NCBI RefSeq assembly: GCF_042685265.1
Contig: NZ_JBHUMX010000013.1
DNA length: 64,000 nucleotides
Source: Oceanobacillus_B kapialis
Lineage (GTDB): Bacteria; Bacillota; Bacilli; Bacillales; Amphibacillaceae
Strand: one strand, 5' to 3'
Shown: piece after piece, positions 52,508-60,940 of the stretch
Position numbering within the stretch: position 1 is the first letter of the stretch
Layout: each line of letters begins with the position of its first letter
Position numbers and translations under genes: made by a program
Notes under the pieces: generated by a model
Seen by the model: the letters and a program-made list of their open reading frames with translations, nothing else
Databases searched by the model: none
What the model was told of the DNA's origin: nothing

Positions 52508-53149
52508 TTGTTGAATGCGATCATTTATTGCCGTGTGAGCACGGACAAACATACACAGGAAACCTCTCTAGCACGGCAAAAGATAGAATTAACCAGGTTA
52601 GCTGAAAGGTATAACTTAAACGTTATTGCGTGTATTGAAGAGCAAAAAAGCGGGTATGAAATAGAACGCGACGGTATATTTAAAATGCTAGATATCTTTT
52701 CGGATAAAGGCGCTGAATGCCTACTAATTCAAGACGAGACAAGACTAGGAAGAGGGAATACAAAGATTGCTCTATTCCATCAGCTTCAAAAGCTTCATGT
52801 ATCGGTCTATACTGCCATGCATGAAGGGATACTTGAGCTCTCTGAGTCTGATTCCATGGTCCTGCAGATTGTAAGCATTGTTGAAGAGTACCAACGCAAA
52901 ATGCACAATGCAAAAATTAAAAGAGGAATGAAACGTGCGGTTGAGAGAGGATATAATCCAGCTGTAAATCTTAAAAATCAGCATCATGCACCTGGTCGTG
53001 AGAGAGTTAATTTCCCTATCGAAGAAGTAATAAGATTAAGAGAAAAGAAACTTACATTTGAAGAAATAACTAAAACTTTAAACGGTCTCGGATATAGCGT
53101 TTCAAAAGCTACCGTTCATAGAAGGTATAAGGAATTGCATGATACTTGA
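52508..53149 (+). CDS. yneB: YneB, resolvase-type serine recombinase
   Basis: 213-residue protein with a serine-recombinase domain: nucleophile Ser11 in YCRVST and the DETRLGRGN block near residue 77. A C-terminal helix-turn-helix of resolvase type follows (LTFEEITKTLNGLGYSVSKATVHRRY). Starts at TTG 52508 (or the adjacent TTG 52511) behind GAAGGAG. Second gene of the SOS unit as in B. subtilis yneA-yneB-ynzC. Not associated with any visible mobile element. Confidence 0.92.
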   Translation: MLNAIIYCRVSTDKHTQETSLARQKIELTRLAERYNLNVIACIEEQKSGYEIERDGIFKMLDIFSDKGAECLLIQDETRLGRGNTKIALFHQLQKLHVSVYTAMHEGILELSESDSMVLQIVSIVEEYQRKMHNAKIKRGMKRAVERGYNPAVNLKNQHHAPGRERVNFPIEEVIRLREKKLTFEEITKTLNGLGYSVSKATVHRRYKELHDT

Positions 53150-53181
53150 ATAACTGTGCCAAGAGGCGTAAAATAATGAAG

Positions 53182-53208
53182 CAGGAGCTAATTGCTCTTG
53201 TTTTTTTG
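53182..53208 (+). terminator. Terminator after yneB
   Basis: CAGGAGC (53182-53188) with GCTCTTG (53194-53200), then a T run. It separates ynzC from the SOS unit. Confidence 0.78.
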
Positions 53209-53297
53209 TTGCGATTTTTAGGAAGAAAAGATATATCATTTCAAATTAACTTATCTATTTTAAAAAAGGAGAACGACATGCAACATAGTTCTTGAAA

Positions 53298-53312
53298 TGA
53301 AAATCATTATAA
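53298..53312. promoter_or_regulatory. Fur-like box upstream of ynzC
   Basis: TGAAAATCATTATAA matches the 7-1-7 Fur consensus TGATAATNATTATCA at 12 of 14 fixed positions and covers a TATAAA that could be a -10. About one such match is expected by chance in a window this AT-rich. Confidence 0.25.
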
Positions 53313-53358
53313 AATAGTTCCGGCAGCTAATAGATACAATAGAAAGGAGGTTTATAAG

Positions 53359-53592
53359 ATGTTATCTAAAGATAAGATTGAGCGCATTAACGTACTGGCG
53401 AAAAAGGCAAAAGAAACAGAATTAACAGCACAAGAAAAAAAGGAACAAAAAAAACTGCGCGAAGAATATTTAAATAATGTAAGAAGTTCCTTTAAAAATC
53501 AATTTAAATCCATGACTGTTGTGGATCCTAAAGGCAATGATGTAACACCTAAAAAAGTAAAAGACCTTCAGGAGAGAAACAAAAAACATTAA
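53359..53592 (+). CDS. ynzC: DUF896 protein YnzC
   Basis: 77-residue, highly charged helical protein of the DUF896/YnzC family: KIERINVLAKKAKETELTAQ EKKEQ, then LREEYLNNVRSSFKNQFKSM and a basic tail. ATG 53359 follows AAAGGAGG. In B. subtilis it is the third gene of the SOS yneA operon; here a terminator and a 209-bp gap separate it. Function unknown. Confidence 0.92.
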   Translation: MLSKDKIERINVLAKKAKETELTAQEKKEQKKLREEYLNNVRSSFKNQFKSMTVVDPKGNDVTPKKVKDLQERNKKH

Positions 53593-53626
53593 TTTTGTAG
53601 TACACTACGACCAAAAAAAGCCTTAT

Positions 53627-53676
53627 TATAACGAAGCCTGTTTGTTTTAACTTGTTCCGAAATAGGTTTCGTTATA
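53627..53676 (+). repeat. Inverted repeat upstream of tkt
   Basis: TATAACGAAGCCT (53627-53639) pairs with AGGTTTCGTTATA (53664-53676) with one G-T, spaced by 24 nt. The right arm contains TATAAA, a possible -10. No T run follows directly, so this looks more like an operator or mRNA leader structure than a terminator. Confidence 0.6.
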
Positions 53677-53725
53677 AAATGAGGATGAAACAATGAGCAG
53701 TTATTTTTGAAAGGGGTTAAGCAAT

Positions 53726-55729
53726 ATGAACAACATAGAACAAAAATCGATTACTACTATCCGTACATTATCTATTGATGCTATTGAAAAAGCGAACTCT
53801 GGTCACCCCGGACTTCCAATGGGAGCAGCTCCAATGGCTTATACGCTTTGGACTGATTTCATGAATCATAATCCAAATCATTCAAAGTGGTTTAATAGAG
53901 ACCGTTTTGTCCTTTCAGCAGGTCACGGATCCATGCTTCTATACAGTTTGCTACATCTATCTGGTTACAACGTTTCCATGAATGACTTAAAAGAATTTCG
54001 TCAGTGGGATTCTAAAACACCTGGTCATCCGGAAGTGCATCACACAGATGGAGTAGAAGCTACAACTGGACCACTTGGACAAGGTATTGCAATGTCCGTT
54101 GGTATGGCAATGGCAGAAGCACACCTTGCTGCTAAATTTAATAAAGATGATGCCCAAATCGTTGACCATTACACGTATGCGCTTGTTAGTGATGGGGATT
54201 TAATGGAAGGTATCTCACATGAAGCAGCCTCTCTTGCTGGGCACTTGGGTCTTGGAAAGTTAATTGCTTTATATGATTCCAATGACATTTCACTTGATGG
54301 AGATTTAAATCGATCTTTCTCAGAAAACACAGAGCAGCGTTTTAAAGCGTATGGTTGGCAAGTGATCCATGTAGAAGATGGTAATGATGTAAATGCCTTA
54401 AGAAAGGCAATTAAACAAGCTCAAGAAAACACAGATCAACCAACATTAATTGAAGTAAAAACAATTATCGGTTACGGTTCACCAAATAAATCAGCTTCTG
54501 CTTCTTCTCACGGTGCTCCTTTAGGTGCTGACGAAGTCAAACTTACGAAGGAATATTATAAATGGACATTTGACCAAGATTTCCATGTTCCTGAAGAAGT
54601 CTACGAAGACTTCAAAGAAAAAATCGGGAATCAAGGCGCTGAAGCAGAAGAGAAGTGGAATGCATTATTGTCTACTTACAAAGAAAAATATCCAGAACTA
54701 GCGAAGGATCTTGAACTAGCAATGAGTGGCGAACTTCCTGTAGATTGGGAAAAATCTCTACCTGTTTTTGAAGCAGGAAAAGATACGCTAGCAACACGTG
54801 CTTCCTCTGGTAAAGTATTGAATGCAATCGCACAGTCTGTTCCAAACTTCTTTGGTGGTAGTGCTGATCTGGCTGGTTCAAACAAAACAACCATGAACGA
54901 TGAAGAAGATTTCACGCGTAAAAACTATGCTGGACGTAATGTTTGGTTTGGTGTACGTGAGCACGCAATGGGTGCAGCTTTAAATGGAATGGCTTTACAT
55001 GGAGGGTTAAAGGTTTATGCAGGTACGTTCTTCGTATTCAGTGATTACCTTCGCCCAGCAGTTCGTCTTTCATCTATTATGCAAACACCAGTAACGTATG
55101 TGTTTACACATGATTCCATTGCAGTAGGGGAAGATGGTCCAACTCATGAGCCAGTAGAGCAATTAGCGGCATTACGTGCAATGCCTGGTTTATCATTAAT
55201 TCGCCCGGCGGATGCAAATGAAACACAGGCAGCTTGGAGACTGTCACTTGAATCAACAAATCAACCAACTGCACTCGTTTTAACAAGACAAAACTTACCA
55301 ACTCTTGAAGGCACAGCTAAGCTTGCTTATGAAGGTGTGAAGAAAGGGGCATATATCGTAAGTGAAGCCACGAAAGAAACACCTGATGCATTGTTACTAG
55401 CAACTGGTTCTGAAGTTCAGCTTGCTGTTTCTGCACAAGCAGCCCTTAAAGAGAAAGGTATTGACGTCCGTGTAGTAAGTATGCCATCATGGGATCGTTT
55501 TAACGCTCAAGATGCAGCATATAAGGAAGAAATAATTCCATCTGCTATTAAAAACAGAGTGGCAATCGAAATGGCAGCTTCCTTTGGCTGGGAACGTTAT
55601 GTAGGAGATCATGGGAAAATAATTGCAATTGATAAATTCGGTGCTTCTGCAAACGGTGAAAAAATTATTGAAGAATATGGTTTCACTGTTGAAAACGTAG
55701 TAGAGCATGTAGAATCTCTTACTAAATAA
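53726..55729 (+). CDS. tkt: Transketolase
   Basis: Thiamine-diphosphate enzyme of the pentose phosphate pathway, 667 residues. TPP/metal motif GDGDLMEGISHEA near residue 155; N-terminal SGHPGLPMGAAP; the central VREHAMGAALNGMALHGG block near residue 410 carries the catalytic Glu. A C-terminal transketolase domain completes the fold. ATG 53726 follows AAAGGGG. Single-gene unit with its own terminator. Confidence 0.97.
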   Translation: MNNIEQKSITTIRTLSIDAIEKANSGHPGLPMGAAPMAYTLWTDFMNHNPNHSKWFNRDRFVLSAGHGSMLLYSLLHLSGYNVSMNDLKEFRQWDSKTPGHPEVHHTDGVEATTGPLGQGIAMSVGMAMAEAHLAAKFNKDDAQIVDHYTYALVSDGDLMEGISHEAASLAGHLGLGKLIALYDSNDISLDGDLNRSFSENTEQRFKAYGWQVIHVEDGNDVNALRKAIKQAQENTDQPTLIEVKTIIGYGSPNKSASASSHGAPLGADEVKLTKEYYKWTFDQDFHVPEEVYEDFKEKIGNQGAEAEEKWNALLSTYKEKYPELAKDLELAMSGELPVDWEKSLPVFEAGKDTLATRASSGKVLNAIAQSVPNFFGGSADLAGSNKTTMNDEEDFTRKNYAGRNVWFGVREHAMGAALNGMALHGGLKVYAGTFFVFSDYLRPAVRLSSIMQTPVTYVFTHDSIAVGEDGPTHEPVEQLAALRAMPGLSLIRPADANETQAAWRLSLESTNQPTALVLTRQNLPTLEGTAKLAYEGVKKGAYIVSEATKETPDALLLATGSEVQLAVSAQAALKEKGIDVRVVSMPSWDRFNAQDAAYKEEIIPSAIKNRVAIEMAASFGWERYVGDHGKIIAIDKFGASANGEKIIEEYGFTVENVVEHVESLTK

Positions 55730-55738
55730 GATAATGAA

Positions 55739-55773
55739 AAGGTGACCTTTCTAATAGGGAGGTCATCTTTTTT
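55739..55773 (+). terminator. Terminator after tkt
   Basis: AAGGTGACCT (55739-55748) with AGGTCATCTT (55760-55769), then T's. Confidence 0.85.
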
Positions 55774-55819
55774 GGTTAATTTAATGATTGGCCCAATAAG
55801 GATATTTATGTGGTAGTCC

Positions 55820-55828
55820 TCGACAAAA
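55820..55828 (-). promoter_or_regulatory. Spo0A-box-like site upstream of sirA
   Basis: On the minus strand, TTTTGTCGA matches the core of the Spo0A box (TTTGTCGAA) with one base short. B. subtilis sirA is induced by phosphorylated Spo0A. It lies about 50 nt before a TATAAT (55879-55884). Confidence 0.5.
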
Positions 55829-55906
55829 CTAGTGGAAATATATCCTATGAACTGACATATTTTTAATTTCCCTTTTTGTATAATGGAGAAAAGGGGGAAG
55901 GTTTGT

Positions 55907-56368
55907 ATGTATGAGTACACAGTTTTCCGAATGAAAGAAGAAATTTCATGGCATTATTTCCATAAAAGTGATATTCTTTATCGTTTTATAAAACACTATC
56001 AAAAAGAATATCAACAGCGACCAGACCTACAAGTACAATATGATTATAGTACATATCCTTTTCCTGGGGAGCAGTTTTGTAACATTGTTGAAGAAAAGTT
56101 GGATCCCTCTATGTTTTCCATTGAAAATGTAGATTTTTTGCGATTACACAAAAATTCGACTAATATTCCTTTACATATAAGTGAAAAACATTTAAAATTT
56201 CGTTGTAAAACAATACTGGATGCTGAAGAAATATTGTTTCCGATATTACGGCAGATCGATTCTACCTTCTTTATCATTGGAGAAAATATAGCACAATATG
56301 GTTGGGTATCACCCGTTATTCGGTTACGTGAGCCCAATTTGGGACAAGTATTGTATTCTTATCATTAA
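55907..56368 (+). CDS. sirA: SirA, sporulation inhibitor of replication
   Basis: 153-residue protein resembling B. subtilis YneE/SirA, which binds DnaA domain I and blocks new replication rounds as cells enter sporulation. Recognisable parts are the start YEYTVFRMKEEISWHYFHKS and the C-terminal DSTFFIIGENIAQYGWVSPV. The frame opens at 55883, but AAGGGGGAAGG lies inside it and serves ATG 55907. Position between tkt and yneF matches B. subtilis. Confidence 0.88.
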   Translation: MYEYTVFRMKEEISWHYFHKSDILYRFIKHYQKEYQQRPDLQVQYDYSTYPFPGEQFCNIVEEKLDPSMFSIENVDFLRLHKNSTNIPLHISEKHLKFRCKTILDAEEILFPILRQIDSTFFIIGENIAQYGWVSPVIRLREPNLGQVLYSYH

Positions 56369-56413
56369 TTTACTATACTGTAAAAGAGACAACACGAAGG
56401 AGGAAGGCGTGAC

Positions 56414-56635
56414 ATGGGCACGATTTGGGTAGTACTAATTGCTATAGCAGCGTTAATTGCTGGTGTTGCTCTTGGATTTTTCATTGCTAGAAAATATATG
56501 ATGAGCTATTTAAAAAAGAATCCACCAATTAATGAGCAAATGCTTCGTACGTTAATGATGCAAATGGGGCAAAAGCCGTCCCAGAAGAAAATTAATCAAA
56601 TGATGCGTTCAATGAATAATCAATCTGGTAAATAA
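56414..56635 (+). CDS. yneF: UPF0154 membrane protein YneF
   Basis: 73-residue protein with one N-terminal membrane helix (about residues 5-27, rich in Ala/Leu/Gly, ending FFIARKYM) and a conserved cytoplasmic part PPINEQMLRTLMMQMGQKPS QKKINQMM. ATG 56414 follows GGAGGAAGG. Function unknown. Terminator follows. Confidence 0.94.
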   Translation: MGTIWVVLIAIAALIAGVALGFFIARKYMMSYLKKNPPINEQMLRTLMMQMGQKPSQKKINQMMRSMNNQSGK

Positions 56636-56672
56636 GCATTTATTTTATAATTTAGCAGGAAGATACGCATGA

Positions 56673-56709
56673 AAAAGCCCCTTTACCGAATCACGGAAGG
56701 GGTTTTTTA
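56673..56709 (+). terminator. Terminator after yneF
   Basis: AAAAGCCCCTT-ta-CCG pairs with CGG-a-AGGGGTTTT, then T's. Confidence 0.87.
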
Positions 56710-56810
56710 TTCTTATTATTGTAATTGTTCGCTATACTGTCAAAAATTTAATGCATGAAATGATACATTTGTTGTTACACTGTGGTAAGTTAGTTAATAG
56801 GAGGTAGAGT

Positions 56811-57515
56811 ATGTCTGAGGTGAATATTTTTATTGCATTTGGTGCCGGCTTTTTATCCTTTGTTTCACCATGTGTCTTGCCGTTATTCCCTGCTTTCATA
56901 TCTTATATTACAGGTATGAGTGTTAGCGAATTAAAAGAGGATAATAAGGGCTTGAATGGAAAAAGCATGTTACATACATTATTCTTTCTACTTGGGTTCT
57001 CATGTGTCTTCATTATGATGGGATTCACCAGTCTTTACATTTCCGAGTTCCTCATTACATACAGAGAATTAATTAGACAAGTAGGCGCTTTACTAATTAT
57101 CTTTTTTGGTTTAGTTATAGCGGGAGTTTTAAATTTTAAGTTCTTAATGAAAAATAAGCAAATCATGTTCAAGAATCGTCCGGCTGGTTTTATTGGGTCC
57201 TTCATTATAGGGCTTGCTTTCTCGCTTGGTTGGACGCCATGTACTGGTCCTATATTGGCAGTAGTCCTTTCACTTGCTTCGACGGAACCACAACTAGGTA
57301 TGGTTATGATGATTAGCTATGTATTAGGTTTTTCTGTTCCATTTTTCATTTTATCCTTTTTCGTAGGTAAAATAGGATGGATAAAGAAACATAGCTCCAA
57401 AATTGTAAAAATTGGTGGCTATGTTATGGTATTGATTGGTATAGCATTGTTCTTTGACTGGATTTATAAACTAACATCCTACTTGGCTGGATTGTTTGGA
57501 TTTACAGGATTTTAA
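56811..57515 (+). CDS. ccdA: Thiol-disulfide transporter CcdA
   Basis: 234-residue DsbD-like membrane protein with six helices. It moves reducing power outward for cytochrome c maturation and spore-related thiol proteins. The two functional Cys are in SPCVLPLF (near residue 21) and TPCTGPIL (near residue 144). ATG 56811 follows TAGGAGG. In B. subtilis it is followed by yneI and yneJ; here an MrpB-like gene lies in between. Confidence 0.94.
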   Translation: MSEVNIFIAFGAGFLSFVSPCVLPLFPAFISYITGMSVSELKEDNKGLNGKSMLHTLFFLLGFSCVFIMMGFTSLYISEFLITYRELIRQVGALLIIFFGLVIAGVLNFKFLMKNKQIMFKNRPAGFIGSFIIGLAFSLGWTPCTGPILAVVLSLASTEPQLGMVMMISYVLGFSVPFFILSFFVGKIGWIKKHSSKIVKIGGYVMVLIGIALFFDWIYKLTSYLAGLFGFTGF

Positions 57516-57574
57516 TGGATTTTCGTACAATAGTATATTAAAATTAAGACATATAGGTATAAAGGAGCTTTTAC

Positions 57575-58000
57575 ATGTACAAAACAAACGATCTTATATT
57601 ACGTACTACAACTTCATTGATAGCCTTTATCCTGCTCGGGTTCGCCGTTTATTTATTGCTTGCAGGTCATAATTCTCCTGGAGGAGGGTTTGTCGGTGGG
57701 CTGATGACATCAGCAGCTATTTTGCTTATGTACATAGCTTATGGCATTGAAGCTGTAAAAAAAGTACTCCCAATAAACTTTATCATTTTAATTCCAATCG
57801 GTTTAGCCATTGCTCTAGGTACTGGAATAGGATCTTTCTTATTTGGTGTTCCTTTCTTATCCCAGACTTTTGGTTATTATACATTTCCTGTATTTGGAGA
57901 AATTGAATTGGCTACCGCAATGATTTTTGACCTAGGTGTTTATCTTACAGTTATTGGGGTAATGATGACAATTATTCTAACCATAGCAAAAGATCAGTAA
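57575..58000 (+). CDS. mrpB: Orphan MrpB/MnhB-like Na+/H+ antiporter subunit
   Basis: 141-residue membrane protein with four hydrophobic helices. The MnhB/MrpB signature GHNSPGGGFVGGLMTSAAIL lies near residue 31 and YTFPVFGEIELATAMIFDLG near residue 110, at the usual family length. MrpB normally works in a six- or seven-subunit antiporter encoded in an mrpABCDEFG operon. Here no other mrp gene is near: ccdA is 59 nt upstream and the CheY-like yneI 19 nt downstream. AAAGGAG precedes ATG 57575. The family call is firm; its role alone is unknown. Confidence 0.88.
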   Translation: MYKTNDLILRTTTSLIAFILLGFAVYLLLAGHNSPGGGFVGGLMTSAAILLMYIAYGIEAVKKVLPINFIILIPIGLAIALGTGIGSFLFGVPFLSQTFGYYTFPVFGEIELATAMIFDLGVYLTVIGVMMTIILTIAKDQ

Positions 58001-58019
58001 CGATCAGGGGAGGAAGAGT

Positions 58020-58379
58020 ATGGCCAGAGTTTTAGTAGTTGATGATGCAAATTTTATGAGGGTGACCTTGTCTACTATATTACAAAAAGAAAGCCATGAT
58101 GTTGTAGGAGAAGCTGGAGATGGCGCAGAAGCAGTAAAGCTATACAAAGAATTGAATCCGGACTTAGTCACGATGGATATTACGATGCCAATTATGAATG
58201 GGATTGATGCGATTAAGGAAATAAAGTCCTTCGACCCGCATGCTACTATCATTGTCTGTTCTGCAATGGGACAACAAAAGGTTGTAGTAGAGGCGATCGA
58301 GTCAGGTGCAAAAGACTTTATTGTAAAGCCGTTTGACGAAAGTCAGGTCCTGGAAACCGTAAATCGTTTTCTAAAATGA
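58020..58379 (+). CDS. yneI: CheY-like response regulator YneI
   Basis: 119-residue stand-alone receiver domain. Acidic pair Asp8-Asp9, phosphoacceptor Asp53 in TMDITMP, and Lys in IVKPF near residue 100 are all present. No output domain. Equivalent to B. subtilis yneI in the ccdA cluster. ATG 58020 follows GGGGAGG. Its kinase is unknown; the orphan kinase 1.7 kb downstream is one candidate, without direct support. Confidence 0.93.
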   Translation: MARVLVVDDANFMRVTLSTILQKESHDVVGEAGDGAEAVKLYKELNPDLVTMDITMPIMNGIDAIKEIKSFDPHATIIVCSAMGQQKVVVEAIESGAKDFIVKPFDESQVLETVNRFLK

Positions 58380-58432
58380 GGAATAGGTAACTGGGGAATA
58401 AACCTGAATAGAAAGTATGAGGTAATGACATT

Positions 58433-58909
58433 ATGTTTTGGTTGGTAGCCAGTACAATTGCTGCAGCTTTTATGGCTGTAGCTATGATCTTTGTTCGCTT
58501 AAGAGGGGCTAAGAAACCAGCCTCGGTCAAAAAAATATTGCTCCCACCTCTATTTATGAGTACAGGTGCATTAATGTTTATATTCCCAGTCTTTCACATT
58601 AGCTGGTCGCAATTTCTCGAGGCTATTATTGTAGGTATGATTTGCTCCATTTTTTTAGTAAGAGCCTCAAAATTTGAGATACGAGATCAAGCAATATATT
58701 TAATCCCTTCTAAATCCTTCGTCTTTATCTTATTCGGGCTATTGGCATTTAGAATTGTATTAAAACTTATTATTGGGGACAGTATCTCGGCAGGGGAAAC
58801 AAGTGGGATGTTTTTTATCTTGGCGTTTGGTATGATTTTTACTTGGAGATGTTGTATGCTATATAAATTCATTCGACTTGAGAAACAATTGCAAGTAAAT
58901 GCGCAGTAA
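58433..58909 (+). CDS. ccdC: CcdC family membrane protein
   Basis: 158-residue membrane protein with four to five hydrophobic helices, matching B. subtilis YneJ/CcdC (DUF1453 type). Conserved stretch KKILLPPLFMSTGALMFIFP near residue 35. It follows ccdA and yneI as in B. subtilis, where the gene was named for its place in the cytochrome c cluster. SD is weak (GAGG at about 58420). Confidence 0.9.
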   Translation: MFWLVASTIAAAFMAVAMIFVRLRGAKKPASVKKILLPPLFMSTGALMFIFPVFHISWSQFLEAIIVGMICSIFLVRASKFEIRDQAIYLIPSKSFVFILFGLLAFRIVLKLIIGDSISAGETSGMFFILAFGMIFTWRCCMLYKFIRLEKQLQVNAQ

Positions 58910-58980
58910 GAGGTGTGTGCTTCTAATAGCAAGTACAAAGTGTTTTCGGATGTGGCCTTTACAGATTTTCCCCGAATAGA

Positions 58981-59019
58981 AAAAAGAAGTCCAGTTTTAA
59001 AGGTGGACTTCTTTTTTTA
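58981..59019. terminator. Bidirectional terminator between ccdC and the yneK homologue
   Basis: AAAAAAGAAGTCC and GGACTTCTTTTTTT form a perfect stem between convergent genes, overlapping the last codon of the minus-strand gene. Confidence 0.92.
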
Positions 59020-59502
59020 TTTACTATTTTTCACACGTTTTTCCCAATCGGGCGCGTAATTATCTTTTGCCAATGAAAATAAGTACTCATATGGTGAAAC
59101 ATCAATATTTTTCTCTTTCAGCTTCCTTCTAAGAAATTTATGATCCCGTTTCGGTGTAGCAAGGATATAACCTTCGATTACAACTTCCTTATTAATGGAT
59201 TCAATTTCTTTGTTTAATGCTACCTCACCAATTTTGCTTGCAATTTTATGTTTAGCAATATCTCTAAACAGCTCAGGCACAGGAGAGACCAACTCTTCAA
59301 GAAGCTCTTTTTCCTCCGTATTCCACATGTGCTGGCTCTTTTCTACGTAATATTCTTCCCAATCCATGATTGATTTACCATCCTCTTTAGGCAGGCGCTT
59401 CAAAAACTTTCGAAACATGAAAAAACCACCTATTGCCATAAAGGTAATCATAAGAAATCCCCATAAAATTAGCAAGATAGAATTATCTACAATTCCCGAC
59501 AT
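59017..59502 (-). CDS. yneK: YneK-like DUF2621 membrane protein
   Basis: 161-residue protein with one N-terminal membrane helix (about residues 6-28, ILLILWGFLMITFMAIGGFF) and a charged cytoplasmic part with MDWEEYYVEKSQ and EYLFSLAKDNYAPDWEKRV. Annotated as DUF2621/YneK; function unknown. The frame opens at 59520 with GTG, but AGGTG serves ATG 59502. Same position and orientation relative to ccdC as in B. subtilis. Confidence 0.88.
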   Translation of the reverse strand: MSGIVDNSILLILWGFLMITFMAIGGFFMFRKFLKRLPKEDGKSIMDWEEYYVEKSQHMWNTEEKELLEELVSPVPELFRDIAKHKIASKIGEVALNKEIESINKEVVIEGYILATPKRDHKFLRRKLKEKNIDVSPYEYLFSLAKDNYAPDWEKRVKNSK

Positions 59503-59764
59503 AATTTCACCTAATTCCACAAATATTTAGCTAAGGTTACAAAATATTACAAGATTTTTACGCAACCATTTTATTTTTCTGCTTACTTATAGTAATATTA
59601 CTAATAATTGGGTATATAATCAAAAAGAAAGAAGTAAGACAATTATATCATATTTTAATAGGGTAATTACTGCAAAAAGGCGACATAATATCGCGTTTTA
59701 TATCATAATATTGAATTATGAGACGACAAAAGGTTGTTACATTATGATAAAGAGGGGGATTAAA

Positions 59765-60886
59765 ATGGCTTTTGAGAGCAGGAATCAAAGTAAATACGAA
59801 GTTAAGAATACTGTAAAAAAAGCAGAACCCGACAGCATGCAGGATACCTATGAAACATTAGCAAAGCTACCCCTATTCATGGTAGATTGGGTAGATGAAA
59901 ACAACCATGATATTGTAACAGTCTGGGACGAAAGTGGAATGATGATTTACATTTCCAAATCGATTGAAAAACTTTTGGGCTATCTGCCCTCTGAACTGAG
60001 AGGGACTTATTGGTATGAAAAGATATCTGCAGAAGATGTAAGTTACGTTAAAGAAGAGTTGGAACTACCAGAGAATTCTTTTCAGAAAGTTAATATAAAT
60101 GTTTTAAATCGAGATGGCAAGTATATCTGGTCGGAATGTAAAATTGCGAAGTTAACGGATAAAACTACAAACAAACAATACTATATTTCGACATTAAAAG
60201 ATATTACAGATAAAAAAGAGGCGGAAGAAATGATGGTCCGTTCAGAGAAAATGTCTGTGGCTGGACAGTTAGCCGCGGGTGTGGCACATGAAATACGCAA
60301 TCCCTTAACATCTTTGAAAGGCTTTCTTCAGTTGTTACAGGCTGGCGTTAACGGTAAAGAAGAATACTACCAAATTATGGTGGAAGAAATTGAAAAAATA
60401 GAATCCATCACCTCTGAACTTCTTTTTATCTCAAAACCTTTAACAGATAATCGAAAATTGGAGTCCCTGAAAAGTATGATTCATGATGTAACCGTTTTGT
60501 TAAGTCCTCAAGCAAAGTTAAAGGATATTACCATTGAATTAAAGGTTGAAGAGCATATTCAAATTAATTGTGACCGTTCACAAATTAAGCAGGTGCTTAT
60601 TAATTTGCTTAAAAATGCGATTGAAGCAATGGAAGCTCCAGGAACTATTAATATTACTGTTGAGGATGACTACGAAACGGTCGAGATTAGCATTAAGGAC
60701 GAGGGCCCAGGTATCCCAGAGCACATCTTACATAAATTAGGAGAGCCCTTTTTTACAACAAAGCAAACAGGTACTGGCCTGGGTATAATGATTACGAAAC
60801 AAATTCTTGCATCACATCAAGCCGAACTAGATATAAGACAAAATGAAAAGAAAGGTAGTACATTTCAAATTATTTTTCACAAGTAA
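59765..60886 (+). CDS. Orphan PAS histidine kinase, sporulation-kinase type
   Basis: 373-residue cytoplasmic kinase without membrane segments. A PAS domain spans about residues 45-155 (DIVTVWDESGMMIYISKSIE). The HisKA domain has the H-box GVAHEIRNPLTSLKGFLQLL near residue 178, the form shared by KinA-type kinases. HATPase N-box LLKNAIEAM, G1 DEGPGIP and G2 GTGLGIMI follow. No response regulator is adjacent, as expected for a phosphorelay kinase feeding Spo0F. GAGGGGG (59752-59758) serves ATG 59765; the frame opens at 59711. The 260-bp gap upstream is AT-rich with no promoter I trust. Confidence 0.88.
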   Translation: MAFESRNQSKYEVKNTVKKAEPDSMQDTYETLAKLPLFMVDWVDENNHDIVTVWDESGMMIYISKSIEKLLGYLPSELRGTYWYEKISAEDVSYVKEELELPENSFQKVNINVLNRDGKYIWSECKIAKLTDKTTNKQYYISTLKDITDKKEAEEMMVRSEKMSVAGQLAAGVAHEIRNPLTSLKGFLQLLQAGVNGKEEYYQIMVEEIEKIESITSELLFISKPLTDNRKLESLKSMIHDVTVLLSPQAKLKDITIELKVEEHIQINCDRSQIKQVLINLLKNAIEAMEAPGTINITVEDDYETVEISIKDEGPGIPEHILHKLGEPFFTTKQTGTGLGIMITKQILASHQAELDIRQNEKKGSTFQIIFHK

Positions 60887-60925
60887 ACTTGTTATTAGTT
60901 CCTTTTGACTTTTTGAAACAATCTT

Positions 60926-60940
60926 ATAAGTAATACTTAT
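60926..60940. promoter_or_regulatory. CcpC-like dyad upstream of acnA
   Basis: ATAAGTAATACTTAT is a perfect 7-1-7 palindrome and exactly fits the CcpC pattern ATAA-N7-TTAT. CcpC represses citB in B. subtilis in response to citrate. It lies about 75 nt upstream of a TATAAT (61013-61018), somewhat farther than in B. subtilis. Confidence 0.55.

Noticed and set aside
52508..53149. YneB as evidence for an integrated mobile element
   Set aside because: It is a conserved chromosomal SOS gene in this position; no attachment sites or phage genes flank it.
54676..54915. Antisense open frames opposite tkt
   Set aside because: Low-complexity products from codon bias of a highly expressed gene; no SD.
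59521..59764. Spo0A boxes upstream of the histidine kinase
   Set aside because: ACGACAAAA and GGCGACAT match only 5 of 7 core bases; expected by chance in this AT-rich gap.
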